Shown: positions 1 through 10,779, numbered from the stretch's first letter. The stretch is 64,000 nt of DNA from Laccaria trichodermophora (GCA_018417955.1 JACTVC010000036.1:310001-374000), one strand, 5' to 3'. Notes: generated by a model from the letters alone, not told the origin. Translations and numbers: made by a program.

Positions 1-1
1 A

Positions 2-595
2 TTTTCTGGCGGTCGCATCTTCATCAATCGTGATGTACGTGAGGACCTTACCTGGCTGCGAGATGTCATTCCAAGATCTATTGGTGTTCGGTTTGTCGAC
101 AGCATGCAGTGGGATGATGAAGGTGCGGATATGGTTCTTTGGACAGATGCTAGTTTGAAACTCGCCCTGAGCTTCTACTATGCCGGCAACGGATTTGTTT
201 ATCAGCTTCAACCGTGTCCGTCTACCATATCTATCGACATCTTCTTTTTGGAACTGGTTGCAATTTTATCAGCTATCCATCATGTTGCCTCCTTCCCCAA
301 ACCTCCTCATCGTCTTCTCCTGTGGACTGATAGCCTCGATGCAGTTGGAATCCTCAACTCACTCAATGCATCTACCGCCTTGCATAACGCTCCCTTAAGT
401 GCTATTTCTGAAGTTATCCTGGCTTCAGGCTTGGACCTTCGTGTCCGCCATATCCCAGGTAAGGAGAATATCCGTGCTGATCTCCTTTCTCGCCTCCTAC
501 TCGATGAGTACCGGCGAAAATTCCCTGCCGACCGCGTCCGCTTATTTACTCCTCCGAGAGACCTTTTGCCGGCGCGATGGAGGGAGTCCTTTTGA
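2..595 (+). CDS. Reverse transcriptase C-terminus / RNase H of Ngaro-like element (partial)
   Basis: The frame is open from base 2 and stops at 593-595. The first 35 codons, upstream of the first Met at 104, resemble the RT-RNase H connection of DIRS-type polyproteins. An RNase H-like segment follows, with an acidic start (LWTDAS), an LE pair in the helix (FLELVA), a second acidic site (LLWTDSLDA) and the usual end motif (HIPGKENIRADLLSR). The RT palm would lie left of the window. The stop falls inside the next gene, which starts at 577 in another frame, a compact overlap common in DIRS elements. Without the upstream part I cannot say whether the polyprotein is intact. Confidence 0.8.
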   Translation, partial: FSGGRIFINRDVREDLTWLRDVIPRSIGVRFVDSMQWDDEGADMVLWTDASLKLALSFYYAGNGFVYQLQPCPSTISIDIFFLELVAILSAIHHVASFPKPPHRLLLWTDSLDAVGILNSLNASTALHNAPLSAISEVILASGLDLRVRHIPGKENIRADLLSRLLLDEYRRKFPADRVRLFTPPRDLLPARWRESF

Positions 596-1587
596 ACGCA
601 TTGGGCGGGCATGGGAATGTTCTTTCTCGTGCTCGCCCTCGCATGGACCTGTCAGATCTTGATAAACGGACTTTATATCTGCAGGTCAACGCTATTGAGA
701 AATCTACTATCAATGGCTACGCAACTGGTGCTCGGGACTACTTACGCTTTTGCATAACTCATGCCTTACCATTGGACCCCACACCACAAACCTTATCTCG
801 TTATATTGCTTACACTTCCCAGTTCATTGCATCTGGCCCAAAATATCTCACAGGTGTTCGACACTTTTTTAATGACATTTATCCAGATTTTGATAAAAAT
901 CGTGCTCACCCTCTTGTCAAATCTGCTATTCGTGGTTCAAAGAAGGTCCGTGCTGATCCTGTCTGCCGAAAACTTCCCCTTCGCATGGACCACCTTGCGA
1001 AATTCTTACATGTTGCACGTGAAAGTGGCTCTTATGATGACCTCCTTTTTATTACTATCCTCGCCTGTTGCTTCTATGCGTGCCATCGGTCGGGTGAGTT
1101 GGTCCAGAAGAATGAATGGTCTCTGTTCAACTGGAAAAAGGTCATCAAACGCGCCTCTCTTCAGTTCTGGGAAGGCCATGCACAGTATCGTCTGCCTTAT
1201 CACAAGGCTGACCCATTCTACCGTGGGACGGACATCCTTTTCAGCAAGCAGGAAGTTGCTGACCCTGTCTCCTTATTAATGGAGTACACATCACTTCGTG
1301 ACCATCTACATGGCTCGAGTCCAGCACTCTTTCTTCGTAAAGATGGGAGGCATCCTACTCGATCCTGGTTTGACGCTAAGTTTTTTGCTGTTCTCGATCA
1401 CTCTTTCGGTGGCCATTCACCAAGAGCTGGAGCTGCTACCTGGTATGCCAGCCTGGGCCTGTCTGAAGATGTTATCCAGGCCCTTGGTCGCTGGTCATCA
1501 TCTGCCTGGAAAATTTATGTTCGTGACAATCCAACCGTGCGCGCTGAGCTCCAGCTTGCTGCCTTGCGCCGGCTCTTAATCCGTTAA
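577..1587 (+). CDS. Tyrosine recombinase of Ngaro-like element
   Basis: A 336-residue protein with the layout of a phage-integrase-type tyrosine recombinase. The N-terminal helical part resembles a SAM-like DNA-binding domain (STINGYATGARDYLRFC). The catalytic part shows the first Arg in ACHRSGELV, the HxxR box in GGHSPRAGAATW, a Trp in LGRWSSSAW and the nucleophilic Tyr in WKIYVR, in the expected order. It would join the circular cDNA into the genome. The frame has no stop, so this gene may still be functional. It overlaps the end of the RT-RNase H frame by 19 bases. The start at 577 is the first Met; the true start could be internal. Confidence 0.88.
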   Translation: MEGVLLNALGGHGNVLSRARPRMDLSDLDKRTLYLQVNAIEKSTINGYATGARDYLRFCITHALPLDPTPQTLSRYIAYTSQFIASGPKYLTGVRHFFNDIYPDFDKNRAHPLVKSAIRGSKKVRADPVCRKLPLRMDHLAKFLHVARESGSYDDLLFITILACCFYACHRSGELVQKNEWSLFNWKKVIKRASLQFWEGHAQYRLPYHKADPFYRGTDILFSKQEVADPVSLLMEYTSLRDHLHGSSPALFLRKDGRHPTRSWFDAKFFAVLDHSFGGHSPRAGAATWYASLGLSEDVIQALGRWSSSAWKIYVRDNPTVRAELQLAALRRLLIR

Positions 1588-1678
1588 CTTTCCCTTGTCT
1601 ACTTATTCTCATCCCAACGTCGCTTCCATCTTCTCTCACCACCACCATCCCCCACACACATCATCCTCAGGACCTTTA

Positions 1679-1774
1679 TAGCTCTTTCCGCTCCGTCACC
1701 CAATCAAAATGTGGAGCCCGCCACGGCGGACTCCTGTTGCCGCTAAACCCTGGATTGATCTAGCGCAGCAGAGG
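1679..1774 (+). repeat. Split direct repeat B1 of the Ngaro-like element
   Basis: A 96 bp stretch beginning TAGCTCTTTCCGCTCCG and ending CGCAGCAGAGG. It recurs without visible differences at 2416-2511. It starts about 90 bp after the recombinase stop, the place expected for B1. Confidence 0.85.
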
Positions 1775-2415
1775 TCGTCGTAAAAGCGGGTTCCGAGGGT
1801 AAGGAGCTTTTTCGTAGGCCTCTGCGCCTTACGATCCTTCCATCTCGGCCCCGCCGTCCAGAGCTCCGCTCGAAATCTTCACAAATGCTTTCACGTGCCA
1901 TTCTTCACTCGGTGCTATCGATTTAGCGGATGCCGGTGTTAGATAAGTGTTGGCACGTGAGGTGTTTCGTGAGACGTTTCAACCGTGTTGCTTCTTGTCT
2001 CCGACAACCACCTTTTCTGCAACACGGTAAGCCCTTCTACAGTCTCAATCGTTTGTTGGGCTGACAACTCTCGCATGCAGAATAGTGATTGTCAGAGGCT
2101 TCGCCTCGTTTCTCTACATTTCAGTTAATCACTATTCTAGCGTGAGTTATCGCTTTCAAGGTTCAGACATCCATTATCTGATCTGCCTTCACTGTACAGT
2201 CACGCAATAATTTATTGGCCTCGCCAATAATTTCCGATTCTTCGTGACTCTCATACAGTAAGGCATCCCCTGGCGTCGCCATATTGCACGGATTCTGACC
2301 TTCCAATGGTTGAAATTCAGACTTTCAACCCTTTTTTCGTCGCCCACCCACCTCATCCCTATTTCTTCTCATAATGTTATTGAAAACTAAAATAGTGTAC
2401 AGTAGTTGTATTAGT
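1775..2415 (+). repeat. A2-like spacer with hairpins
   Basis: This 641 bp non-coding spacer lies between the two 96 bp repeats. It contains several near-perfect small hairpins: AATAGTGATT (2081-2090) with AATCACTATT (2127-2136) around GAGGC-TTC-GCCTC, and TTATTGGC (2212-2219) with GCCAATAA (2223-2230) nested in GTCACG/CGTGAC. By position it is the A2 segment of the split repeat; A1 would be outside the window. Confidence 0.6.
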
Positions 2416-2511
2416 TAGCTCTTTCCGCTCCGTCACCCAATCAAAATGTGGAGCCCGCCACGGCGGACTCCTGTTGCCGCTAAACCCTGGATTGATCTAG
2501 CGCAGCAGAGG
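2416..2511 (+). repeat. Split direct repeat B2; right end of the Ngaro-like element
   Basis: Second copy of the 96 bp repeat. Sequence identity with the first copy stops at 2511. The next bases belong to a metacaspase gene fragment, so 2511 is taken as the element's right end. Confidence 0.82.
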
Positions 2512-2866
2512 AGACGTACCGAGACCTCTTAGAGTTCCATCAGGTAAGAGTGTATCCCCATTTGATGCTTAGATCCGAAGCTCAAGTGGATCTTGTGTCC
2601 GAAGTACAGCCAGATACCCCAGCTTTGAAGTTCTCATCGCATCGTATGTAATATTTTGTTCTCTGACGAATGCGAATGTTACTCATCGGGTGATGGATTC
2701 AGGATACGAACTCGAAGGTTATCATACAAATTGGTATCATTGGATATTCCTGTTGTACTCGTATCATCTCGAACACCTACTAACGTTAGTCTCACTACAG
2801 CAATGACAATCACATTGGAGCGCAAGGGTATATTAGCTTCCAGATCCTTCACGGCCTATCCAAAAT
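2512..2866 (+). pseudogene. Metacaspase 3'-end fragment (inverted duplicate)
   Basis: Read on the plus strand, this segment matches the last two exons, introns and 3' flank of the metacaspase at 7817-10300 (its bases about 8045 down to 7690). Shared landmarks are the TY..LL helix, an intron beginning GTAAGAGTGTATCCCC, the QKPQL-like loop and the last exon coding DTN.K.II. It is broken: one extra base in the first helix shifts the frame, about 11 bases are missing before the loop, and the final TAA has become CAA. Its 5' side is cut by the Ngaro-like element. It lies tail-to-tail with the PLC gene. Confidence 0.8.
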
Positions 2867-2888
2867 TCCTAGTTGCGAGCGTATGCCC

Positions 2889-5800
2889 TCAATCCACATC
2901 GCGAATGTTGATCTGAACGAAGAGGGTGGAGAAAAGATGTTGAGACATCTGAGCGTCATGCAGTGGTAAATGACGGAAACCTACGAAAGAAATTCATTGA
3001 TTATGCTCAATAACGACAAAAATCTCACCACTCACCGTGTTCAAGAGATCCAAGCGGCACACAATACATGCCAAGAGGCTCACCCTCATCCTTGCCATGC
3101 TGTCGAACCGCAAATTCTACAAAAATCAAGTCCTTCATATCGCCTATGCAGTCAAAAGGAAGACACAGCTCCTCCTGCCATTCTGGGTTGAATCCATTAT
3201 CTTTGATCGGCCGCGTGCGAAATGAGATGGTACGGCCGGAAGTTGCTTTGGTAGACGTTGCGTCCGTCGGAGGGGAATATTTGGCGCCCGCTTCTTTTGC
3301 TGAATCGGGTAGGAAGGGGGAGTGCGACCAATCCGGAATGTGAAGGGATACTTCGACAAAAGGATTGGCGATTGACTTTTCGATAATCTCTTGGCCTGAT
3401 GAATTTCGGAGGCGGGGGAGTTGTTGAGCAGAGATAACCTTTGAGAGATATGCTAAGATGACGAAGCGCAGAGATGTTGGGAAAATATGCATACGATGAC
3501 GTCGAAGAAATGCTGAGTTCGCCTTGACAGCAGCCCCTTGTCGGAGAGTCGCAATGCGTCAGGCTTCAAGACGTACCCAGAACGTCCATTACGTTGAAAC
3601 ATAGCTTGGTTGATCATGTAACCGAGATCTATCGAGAGTTGGCATATTTTCTATGAACAAATCCAGAAGCGCTCACCAAATGTCTGCCAATTAATAGCAG
3701 CCAACTGAGCACCCGATGCCCAATATCGATGAGGCTGATAATTTGTCGAATTCACTCTGGTTCCTTTGGGGTAAATGCGGACAAGATGCCTTCGAGTATG
3801 TTCGATCAATTCGGTGGTACTTTTCTTCAACAGCTTCGTCGCACTATTCTCCGAAAGGGAGAAAATATGCTCTGGAGCATACGTCGTCTCCGGAGATAGA
3901 CCATGGCATTTCACGCCCACTGTGTAGACGAGGAGCGCCGCCAGCCGGAAGGACATCTTGACCTTGGGTTTTGGAGTCGTAATATCTTTACCGCGAATCT
4001 TGCGCCAGGTCTTTTTCATCTCTGTAATTCCTTCTTTGATCTCTGTAATTCCTTCTTTGATCTCTGTGATTCCTTCTTTTATGATCTTCTCCTCGTGCTC
4101 GTCTGATGAAGCCGATGTTGAAGGGGCGTCGGCTTCGAAGAAAGACGGCTTTGGCATGGACTTGTGGAGAGGGGATGTCGTAACTGTCTTACTATGCGCC
4201 TGCGCTGCGGCTAGCTGCTGTACAACATAGAGGTTCTTGGCCTTTTATGGGGTTTTAGAGGCGTTGAATAGAGAAATAAGAAATTGACGCACTTTGACTA
4301 AAAACTTGAGCCGAAGGTCTTCTGGACTCGGTAAAAGCTCCAGCTTCGGTCGTCCTTCAACAGGAGCCTGAATGAGATCCTCCCCAAATATCTCGTTCAT
4401 GATGTCAACGAGTATATCCTGTTGCGCAACTCCGCAATGGACTTCAGCCGAAATGAGGACGGGGTATGGGGAGGTAACGAAGGCATATTTAGCAATAGCC
4501 TCGCAAATATCACGAAGAGGGACTTTAGACGTCAAAGTTTTTCCATGGTAAACCACTGGCTCCTTGTCGCCGTCATAAATATCCACTATAGAAAGGTTAG
4601 ACGATCGCAAAATGGGAAAGTTTTCACGGTTTACTGACATTCCACGCTCTTGCAGCTATGGAGGAGCGCCCGAATGTAGCCCTCAATCGTGCTGACTCCC
4701 ACAAGTTGATGTCCGACGAGGTACGTGTTGTGAGACGTTGAAATGAAATATTCAGATATAGGACGCGTCATGTCCTGCGAAATAGAATCGTTTTGTTCAG
4801 AGAACGCTGCGTTGTCCGGAGAGATAAGGAAATCGGTGAAACCGTCAATGGTCATGAACTGAGATTGCTCGTTAGGCGATGTGGTGGTAGTATCCGCAGC
4901 CGGCTGTTCTGGGGCATATTTCGCAAAGACAGATTTAAGTTCGTCTTCACTAAGTTTTGACTGAACAAATGGTAAGTCGAAAGTCAAAAAATGTGTATGG
5001 GTTGTCTATACCTTTTGAGTATCCCGCATGAATTTCTCAAAAGCAGGAAAATCAAACTTGCCTCCGCTATTAGACGAGATTTTTTCATAGATTGCTTCTA
5101 GATCTGGACGATGTTTGAGAACCTTTACAAAGCGTTGGAATTCAGGGAAGTTTAAGTATCCGCGATTCGTCGTGTCCGCTTCCTGTTGATTTGATTAACG
5201 GGAATTATGGATACCATGGCGTGAGCCACCTTGAATAACTTTTCCAATTCGGCTGTTGTGAGATTCACATTGAGGCGCTTGCATAGCCGCTCTATATCTT
5301 CAAAATCAAGAATCTGGTCACCAGCCTTGTCGGCGCCCTTCCAGTACTGCCTCTCCCAAACCGCTTGGCGTAGGCCCACATTTCCCGAACCGCTCATCAA
5401 TCCCTGCCTGATCGCGTATAATCTCCTAAGAGATGTGTCCCAGAGCTTGAATACGTCGCGAGTATCCGCTACCATGTGAAGAGTCTTGTAAGTTCCATCC
5501 AGAATGTATATAACCGTAATCCAGCGTTCCTCTGTTTCTTCTGCGAGTTGGAATTGTGCCCGATAGTAATGAGCATCCGTTCCGGAGCGTATCTCTTTAA
5601 TAGTTTCAATCGGTACTGACGTTGTACCATGTTAGATGGAGGAGACTGGAGATAAAATGTCGACGCACTGATTCCTCCTTTGCTGGACTTGTACAAGATC
5701 TGCCCTTCATCTGGATCGATCCGGAAGACGACGCGCTTCTTCGCCCTTTCCGACACTTTTGTCATTAAGGTGCCCTTCTGTAGAACATCAGGGATGACCA

Positions 5801-5897
5801 TATCAGAGGCCTGCGGATGGTCTGGCAGGTCGGGAGCGCCCCGGGGGTGAACAGGATCATCCGAGTGGCTTTCAGGTAGTGCGATTGCTGCTGACAT
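2889..5897 (-). CDS. plc1-like: Phosphoinositide-specific phospholipase C (delta type)
   Basis: Splits PIP2 into inositol trisphosphate and diacylglycerol at the plasma membrane, Ca2+-dependent. Order on the minus strand: start 5897; PH-like domain (about 5770-5480); EF-hand-like helices (5450-4990, including DKAGDQILDFEDIE); X box with RPISEYFISTSHNTYL (first catalytic His) and the second catalytic His in EVHCGVAQQD; Lys/Glu linker; Y box (SSG equivalent ASGAQLAAINWQT, then GYVLKPDALR); C2 domain. The last exon (2980-2889, after the intron 3035-2981) encodes RHLPLHDAQMSQHLFSTLF and ends in VQINIRDVD, which fixes the true C-terminus. All exons join in frame through GT-AG introns, so the gene looks intact. 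A small fragment of a paralogue lies at 13088-13310. Confidence 0.9.
4018..4080 (-). repeat. Three 21 bp tandem units coding a heptad repeat in PLC
   Basis: Three tandem copies of ATCTCTGTAATTCCTTCTTTG (minus-strand coding) give KEGITEI repeated three times in the X-Y linker of the PLC. The units differ by only one or two bases, so the expansion is recent. The 7-residue period could extend a short coiled coil. Confidence 0.85.
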
Positions 5898-6146
5898 CCT
5901 GACAATCTGCTTTGTCTTCTTCCTAACCCAGTTTTTTGCTCCGTGTTGTGAAGGCGTGCTGGGTAGTTGTTACAGGGATCAAGATGGAAGTAGAAACGGA
6001 GTTGCGACGGCACGTGATGGCGATTAAACGCTTCGGTGTGTCGGGCCCCGTCTCGCCGGCTTCGTACCCTCTACTCATAAGTTGATGCATGTGCAATATT
6101 TTAACTCCAAAGGAATTATGCTCTCGAACTGATGGTATTTTTTGGG
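5898..6146. other. Upstream region of PLC
   Basis: About 250 bp between the PLC start and the MITE. No gene or clear motif seen apart from a possible TATA-poor promoter. The MITE begins 258 bp upstream of the PLC start codon. Confidence 0.4.
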
Positions 6147-6154
6147 ATCCTCCT

Positions 6155-7078
6155 AGCGTTGGCGGGAACTCCACGGTAGGATTTTGATTTCCAACCAACT
6201 CAATTCTTCCATTTACCAAATACACAAATACACTGATATATAATATTCTGTCATTGATACCTCACTATGCTGTTTAGTGTGCACAAGTATAATACATTGA
6301 TGTGCATCCTTCGTCGCCCTGTGTAGCGTTGGCGGGAACTCCACGGCAGGATTTTGATTTCCGACCAACTCAATTCTTCCATTCACCAAATACACAAATA
6401 CACTGATACATAATATTTTGTCATTGATACTTCATGCTGTTTAGTGTGGACAAGTATAATACATTGATGTGCATCCTTCGTCACCCTGTGTATTTTCCTC
6501 AGCCTCCGCGTATTTTTTTCATTCCATGTAAGGCAACTCTCATGAGATCGCTGACTGTGAAATTTAATATTTCTTCTAATATTCAATTTACATTTGTTCA
6601 AGTTGTTTGGACATTAATTTTTTCAGCCCTAACCCTAAATTCCTTCTCTATAAATATATTTTCCCTTTCTTTTGCACATGTCATATGTACTTTATTCTTC
6701 ATGTATTTTATTACTGACCCATGTCCAAAAAATAGAAAATTGTTCTGTAAGATATACAGAATAAAAAATATGTGGAGGAAGAGAAAAAACAAATGATGAC
6801 TTGATCAACAACTATTCGACAATCTTCAGCAGGATTAGTGGAGACAGTAGATTGCTGACCTAGACATGTTAAATTTCTCTTGGATTTTATGATTCAACAA
6901 ATTTATCAAGTGTTTGTTTGAAACTTTGAATCGTGAGAAATCGCTATGGCTTGGCGGGAGCTCCACGGCAGGCATAGGTGGGAGAGAAATGGATAGAAAT
7001 GTAACCCTACCCTAGGGCTTATCACGAGAACTTCGAATTACAGAAGCAAATCCTACCGTGGAGTTCCCGCCAACCTTA
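6155..7078. mobile_element. hAT-like MITE, about 0.92 kb, with 8 bp target-site duplication
   Basis: Inverted ends GTTGGCGGGAACTCCACGG (left, from 6158) and its complement (right, to 7074) share about 27 bp, including CGGTAGGATTT. The 8 bp ATCCTCCT occurs directly outside both ends (6147-6154 and 7079-7086), which fits a hAT-type insertion. There is no transposase; the interior is AT-rich. The left subterminal part is duplicated in tandem, and a further copy of the TIR core lies at about 6953-6975. Which superfamily drives it is inferred from duplication length only. Confidence 0.78.
6158..6492 (+). repeat. Tandem duplication of the MITE 5' subterminal region (about 167 bp x 2)
   Basis: 6158-6323 and 6324-6492 are about 95% alike. 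Both start with GTTGGCGGGAACTCCACGG and run through CCAAATACACAAATACACTG to CATCCTTCGTC(A/G)CCCTGTGT. The terminal repeat is therefore present twice on the left side of this element. Confidence 0.85.
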
Positions 7079-7086
7079 ATCCTCCT

Positions 7087-7816
7087 GGTTTGATGCATTT
7101 GCACCACCGCTTCGAACACAAATGACAATCTTCCTCTAACTTGCGTCTGGGTAGTGGTCATCTCCTGAGATTTATGAATCGCAGAGTTTGCACGATATTG
7201 GGGGGAGGGAGCACTTTCTGCAAAGTGGAGGAATTTGGAAGCGAAGTCAACACTGCCGGCCTGAACAAGAAAAAGAGGTGAATTCGATGGCTCTGGGCAG
7301 TGGAACATTGAATGTAAATGTTCGTACATGGAATTTTGAAACCATGAAGTTTGACGAAAGGCGGGGTTGGCGGTGACGTTGGCAACTTGAGACGACGTAT
7401 GTACACATGCCTCACTTGGCCTGGCGCGTCGCCTGGGATGCTTCTCATGAAACATGGGCATCAGAAACGAATGGTTTAAGTCCTGAGTGGATTGACCTGG
7501 GTGCCGAGGAATGGCTGAAATTGCTTACGTTCCGAAGAACATCAAATGAAAAGAGTTTTGAGAACAGAGTTAAAGTAGTCATTCATTCAACTTGCGATGC
7601 TTTTTCTAGTATCCCTAAATTCCGTTCGAGAATAAAGAGGCAGTTTATGCTTGTGCACACTCCTGACGTACTCAAAGCCAAGCTCAAGGCTGGGAAGGAT
7701 CCAATATACATACCCTTGCGCTCCAACGGAATCGTAATCACTGTAGTGACTAACGTACGTAGGCAGTGTTTGAGATGATACGAGTACAACAAGAGGAAAT
7801 GTCCAATGATACCGAT
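7087..7816. other. Metacaspase 3' flank; partly repeated elsewhere
   Basis: No gene that I can support. About 7690-7816 is the 3' flank shared with the pseudogene at 2512-2866. About 7500-7670 recurs in decayed form at 13360-13490. A plus-strand frame exists (7407-7778) but matches no family I know, and its part downstream of 7690 is the metacaspase 3' flank read backwards. Confidence 0.6.
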
Positions 7817-10300
7817 TTATATGATAAACTTCAAATTCGTATCCTGAATCCATCACGCGATGAGCTTCATTCGCATTCGTCAGAGAACAAAACTTTACAT
7901 ACGATGTGATGAGAACTTCCAAGCTGGGGTTTCTGGCTGAACTTCGGATACAGGATTAATCTAAAATCCACTTGAGCTCCGGATCTAAGCATCGAATGGG
8001 GATATACGCTCACCTGATGGAACGCAAGAGTTCTTGGTACGTTTGGCTTGGTTTATCAGCTAAGTCAACTGGTCAATCTGCGTACTTAGAAACGTAAGAT
8101 CAAATGTAGCGTACTCAGTGCGGTAATAAAGGCCTATCAATCCTCATCAACGATGAACGGATGAAATGGAGAGAGAGGCTCACATGGCTCATGGCTCCCA
8201 CCGCCACGCCTCCAGCAAAGGTATCAGAGCTGGTCTGTCCATCCTTACAACCGGACCACGTTATCTTTTACAACCTCAGTTTCATTAATAAAGAAACGGA
8301 TGTACATATGTGCTGCTCACGACGTCTGCGGGTGTGGATTTTCTGAGCCTTGCACGGTCGCTTACTTGGCTGCCTTTCAAGCGACCATGAGAAGAATACT
8401 GTGATGAAATTAATTTTTGTTTATTATTGACTGAAGTTCTGAACGCACGACGTAGGGAAGATCTGGGAGAGAGGCATCAGCACCGCATCAGGAGCAATGT
8501 CACTACTGGGTTGGCGCACCTAAAGCTGTGCCCGAATGGCAACACTACAGTGGAGTTTTAGTGATCGAGGGGGTCCCAACGGACTTTTCTTATTACTTAC
8601 GTCGAATAAGCCCTGGTCAAGATAGTATTAGATGATAGGGATGTACGAGAAAAAGAAGAGGTATCACGGTTAGGCGGCAGCCTGGAGGGAGAGGCTTAAC
8701 CATAATATCGTGCATCTCCTAAACGAAGGTCAGGGAGGATTCGAGAAAAGAGTAAAAACTTACATCGTCTACGATATGTCCCGCTTGCTTAAAATCAACC
8801 GGGAAGATGACTGAAATCCCGATCAGTATCGTAATCTTTGTCAATATTCTAATCTTCTACATGCCTTCGTCCCAACCATCTATCTCGTCTCCGTCAAGGT
8901 CTTCCGTCTGTCCCCCATGCCCGGAGTCTGTAGAGATCGGGGTAAGTGATCAATTGCAGTACCAGAAACGGCAAGAATTGACATACAATGGAAGAAGAGT
9001 GAGTCATCTGTCCTAGCGCTTCGAACGAGCCAACGCATCGCATCTAGCATATTTTGGCGGGTTGGTATCTGTCGAGGATCACTACTGTCGTCAGTAAGCA
9101 GCACGATGTCCTCCGGTCTGAAATTTTCTCTCCCTAATGTCTATTAAGAATGCAGCAATTTGAAGGTCCAGACAGAGCTCACGGATAAGAAAATCCCGAA
9201 CATGTCTCGCATCGTTGACGCATCCGCGTAGTTCGCGCGGTTGGCCTCGGTAATTGATTCCAATCTAAAATCGGACATTAACAATACCAAGTGTAGAACC
9301 TGAATTCGACTTACGCAGAGCGCCTTCTTCCTTCCAGTGCACCGCGAATACCTGAATCGGGGATCGGTCGACGGCGGAATGGAACTGTACGGACGAAACG
9401 GAGGAGGCTGAGACGATGTCCTTGCCCGACCAAAGGTGACCTTTACTGGTCGTTTATGAGTCGAAGACACCGCTTGCTGCTGCTGGTATGGTTGCGACAC
9501 AACTATCTGCTGTTGCGGCTGAGAAGCCGAATGATGGTGCCCATGAGACTTCTTCTTATGATGGTGGGAATGGTGGATGATAATTTGCTGTGGTTGTGCT
9601 GACTGGGGGTATCCCACCGGGTATGTTACAGAGGGGGCGATTGGGATGGGGACTGGGGAAACATGCGAATGTGATAGGGAGCGACCACGTGGAGCTTGAG
9701 GGTACGTTATGACGGGATACGTCATCGATGGCTGGATTGGAATGGGAGAGGGGGGAGGGCGGGAGTGCGAGTGACTGCGATGGCGATGGCGAGAATGTGA
9801 GCGTGATGAATTGTGTGTTGTAGCATGGTGAATCACAGGTGCGGGGCTTGATAATAAATGGGGTCGGTGAGTTGCTCGTGCTGTGGGTCGATACTCTGAA
9901 GGGCTGCTCCATATAGTACACGTCAGGAACGAAGCTTGAGGCATTCAGGAAAGCTTACTCTGTTGACGGAAAAGCTCTACGTGTTGTGTGAGTGATAGCA
10001 CGAGTGAGATGGAAAAAGTCAACTCACATGAATGAAGACGTATATCCCGGAACTTGTAGAGAGGAATTCCTGGCCTGCAGTGTGGAATTGCCCGATCCTA
10101 CCGTCGCTGCAGCTTTCCTGTAACATTGGTTAATTGAGAGTAAATCAAACATAATGCGGAAACTCACGATACTGGGAAACTTCAGAACCCACCTTAGTAA
10201 GTATTCCATTAATGATAAATGACAGGACTCACCCAGGACTCGGCATCCTCATGGGTGGTGGGTGCGGGCTACGACTCGAGCCGCTAAAATCCCACATCAT
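7817..10300 (-). CDS. Type I metacaspase (C14 cysteine peptidase)
   Basis: Cleaves after Arg/Lys; linked to programmed cell death and protein quality control in fungi. The start at 10300 gives MMWDFSGSSRSPHPPPM, a usual beginning in this family. A long prodomain follows, rich in Ser, His, Pro and Gln (9900-9400), with a His-rich patch near 9540. The p20 part begins at GRKKAL and continues with IGINYRGQ, LRGCVNDARHV, VLLTDDSSDPRQIPTR, the catalytic His in SGHGGQTEDLDGDE (about 8890) and the catalytic Cys in FDCCHSGTALDLPY (about 8540-8420). The p10 part has YSSHGRLKG, GCKDGQTSSDTFAGG and QKPQL, and ends SSHHIDTNLKFII with TAA at 7819-7817. It has at least ten introns, one with a GC donor. One junction near 8060-8110 I could not resolve with confidence. 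Confidence 0.88.
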
Positions 10301-10772
10301 CTTGTTAGAATTAGGTGCTTTGTCTGCGAGATCTTTCAAGTCGAGCTCCTCCTTGGGACCGGAGTGAGGGCGGAACTAAGTGATGAATAAAGCCGCTTGA
10401 TAGAACAGTCATCTTTATAATCGATTGAGATCTGTGATGGTGACCAAAAAGCCGACATCATCTCACAGCCACGCGACATCGACTGACATCGACCAATTCA
10501 AGCCAATTCACGTTGAATTCACGACCAATCCATATGTGGATCTGTGATCCGGCCCGCCACTTGTAAGTTTCATGCATTGTCAATTTGTCATAAGTTAAGC
10601 GCTGAGCACTGAGCACTGAGTACTAGTGAATGCTCAAGCGCAAGAACGCTCATCAAATTTACCAGACGATTACAAATCTGTTGCTCCAAATAACTGTAAA
10701 CACATGCACATGCTGAACACTAGGCGCCCAGGTGCGCGCAGCCTTGGACGAATCGTGGGTGACTCGTCAGGC
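10301..10772. other. Upstream region of metacaspase
   Basis: Non-coding as far as I can see. It is rich in short repeated words (ACTGAGCACTGAG at about 10600; CGACATCGACTGACATCGACC at about 10470). No gene or RNA recognised. Confidence 0.5.
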
Positions 10773-10779
10773 CTTCAGG

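Larger units (their letters stand above)
1..2511 (+). mobile_element. DIRS-order (Ngaro-like) retrotransposon, 3' part
   Basis: The element enters from the left window edge. It has a reverse transcriptase/RNase H reading frame, a short frame overlap, a tyrosine recombinase, and then a 96 bp sequence that occurs twice (1679-1774 and 2416-2511) around a hairpin-rich spacer. RT-RNase H plus tyrosine recombinase with split direct repeats (A1-ORFs-B1-A2-B2) is the layout known for Ngaro elements of the DIRS order, which integrate through a circular intermediate. The A1 end and most of RT lie outside the window. The right end abuts a metacaspase fragment, so the element appears to have landed in that pseudogene. 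Confidence 0.85.

Noticed and set aside
7407..7778. 123-codon plus-strand frame beside the metacaspase
   Set aside because: Its last third is the metacaspase 3' flank in reverse, the duplicate copies do not keep the frame, and no family is recognisable.
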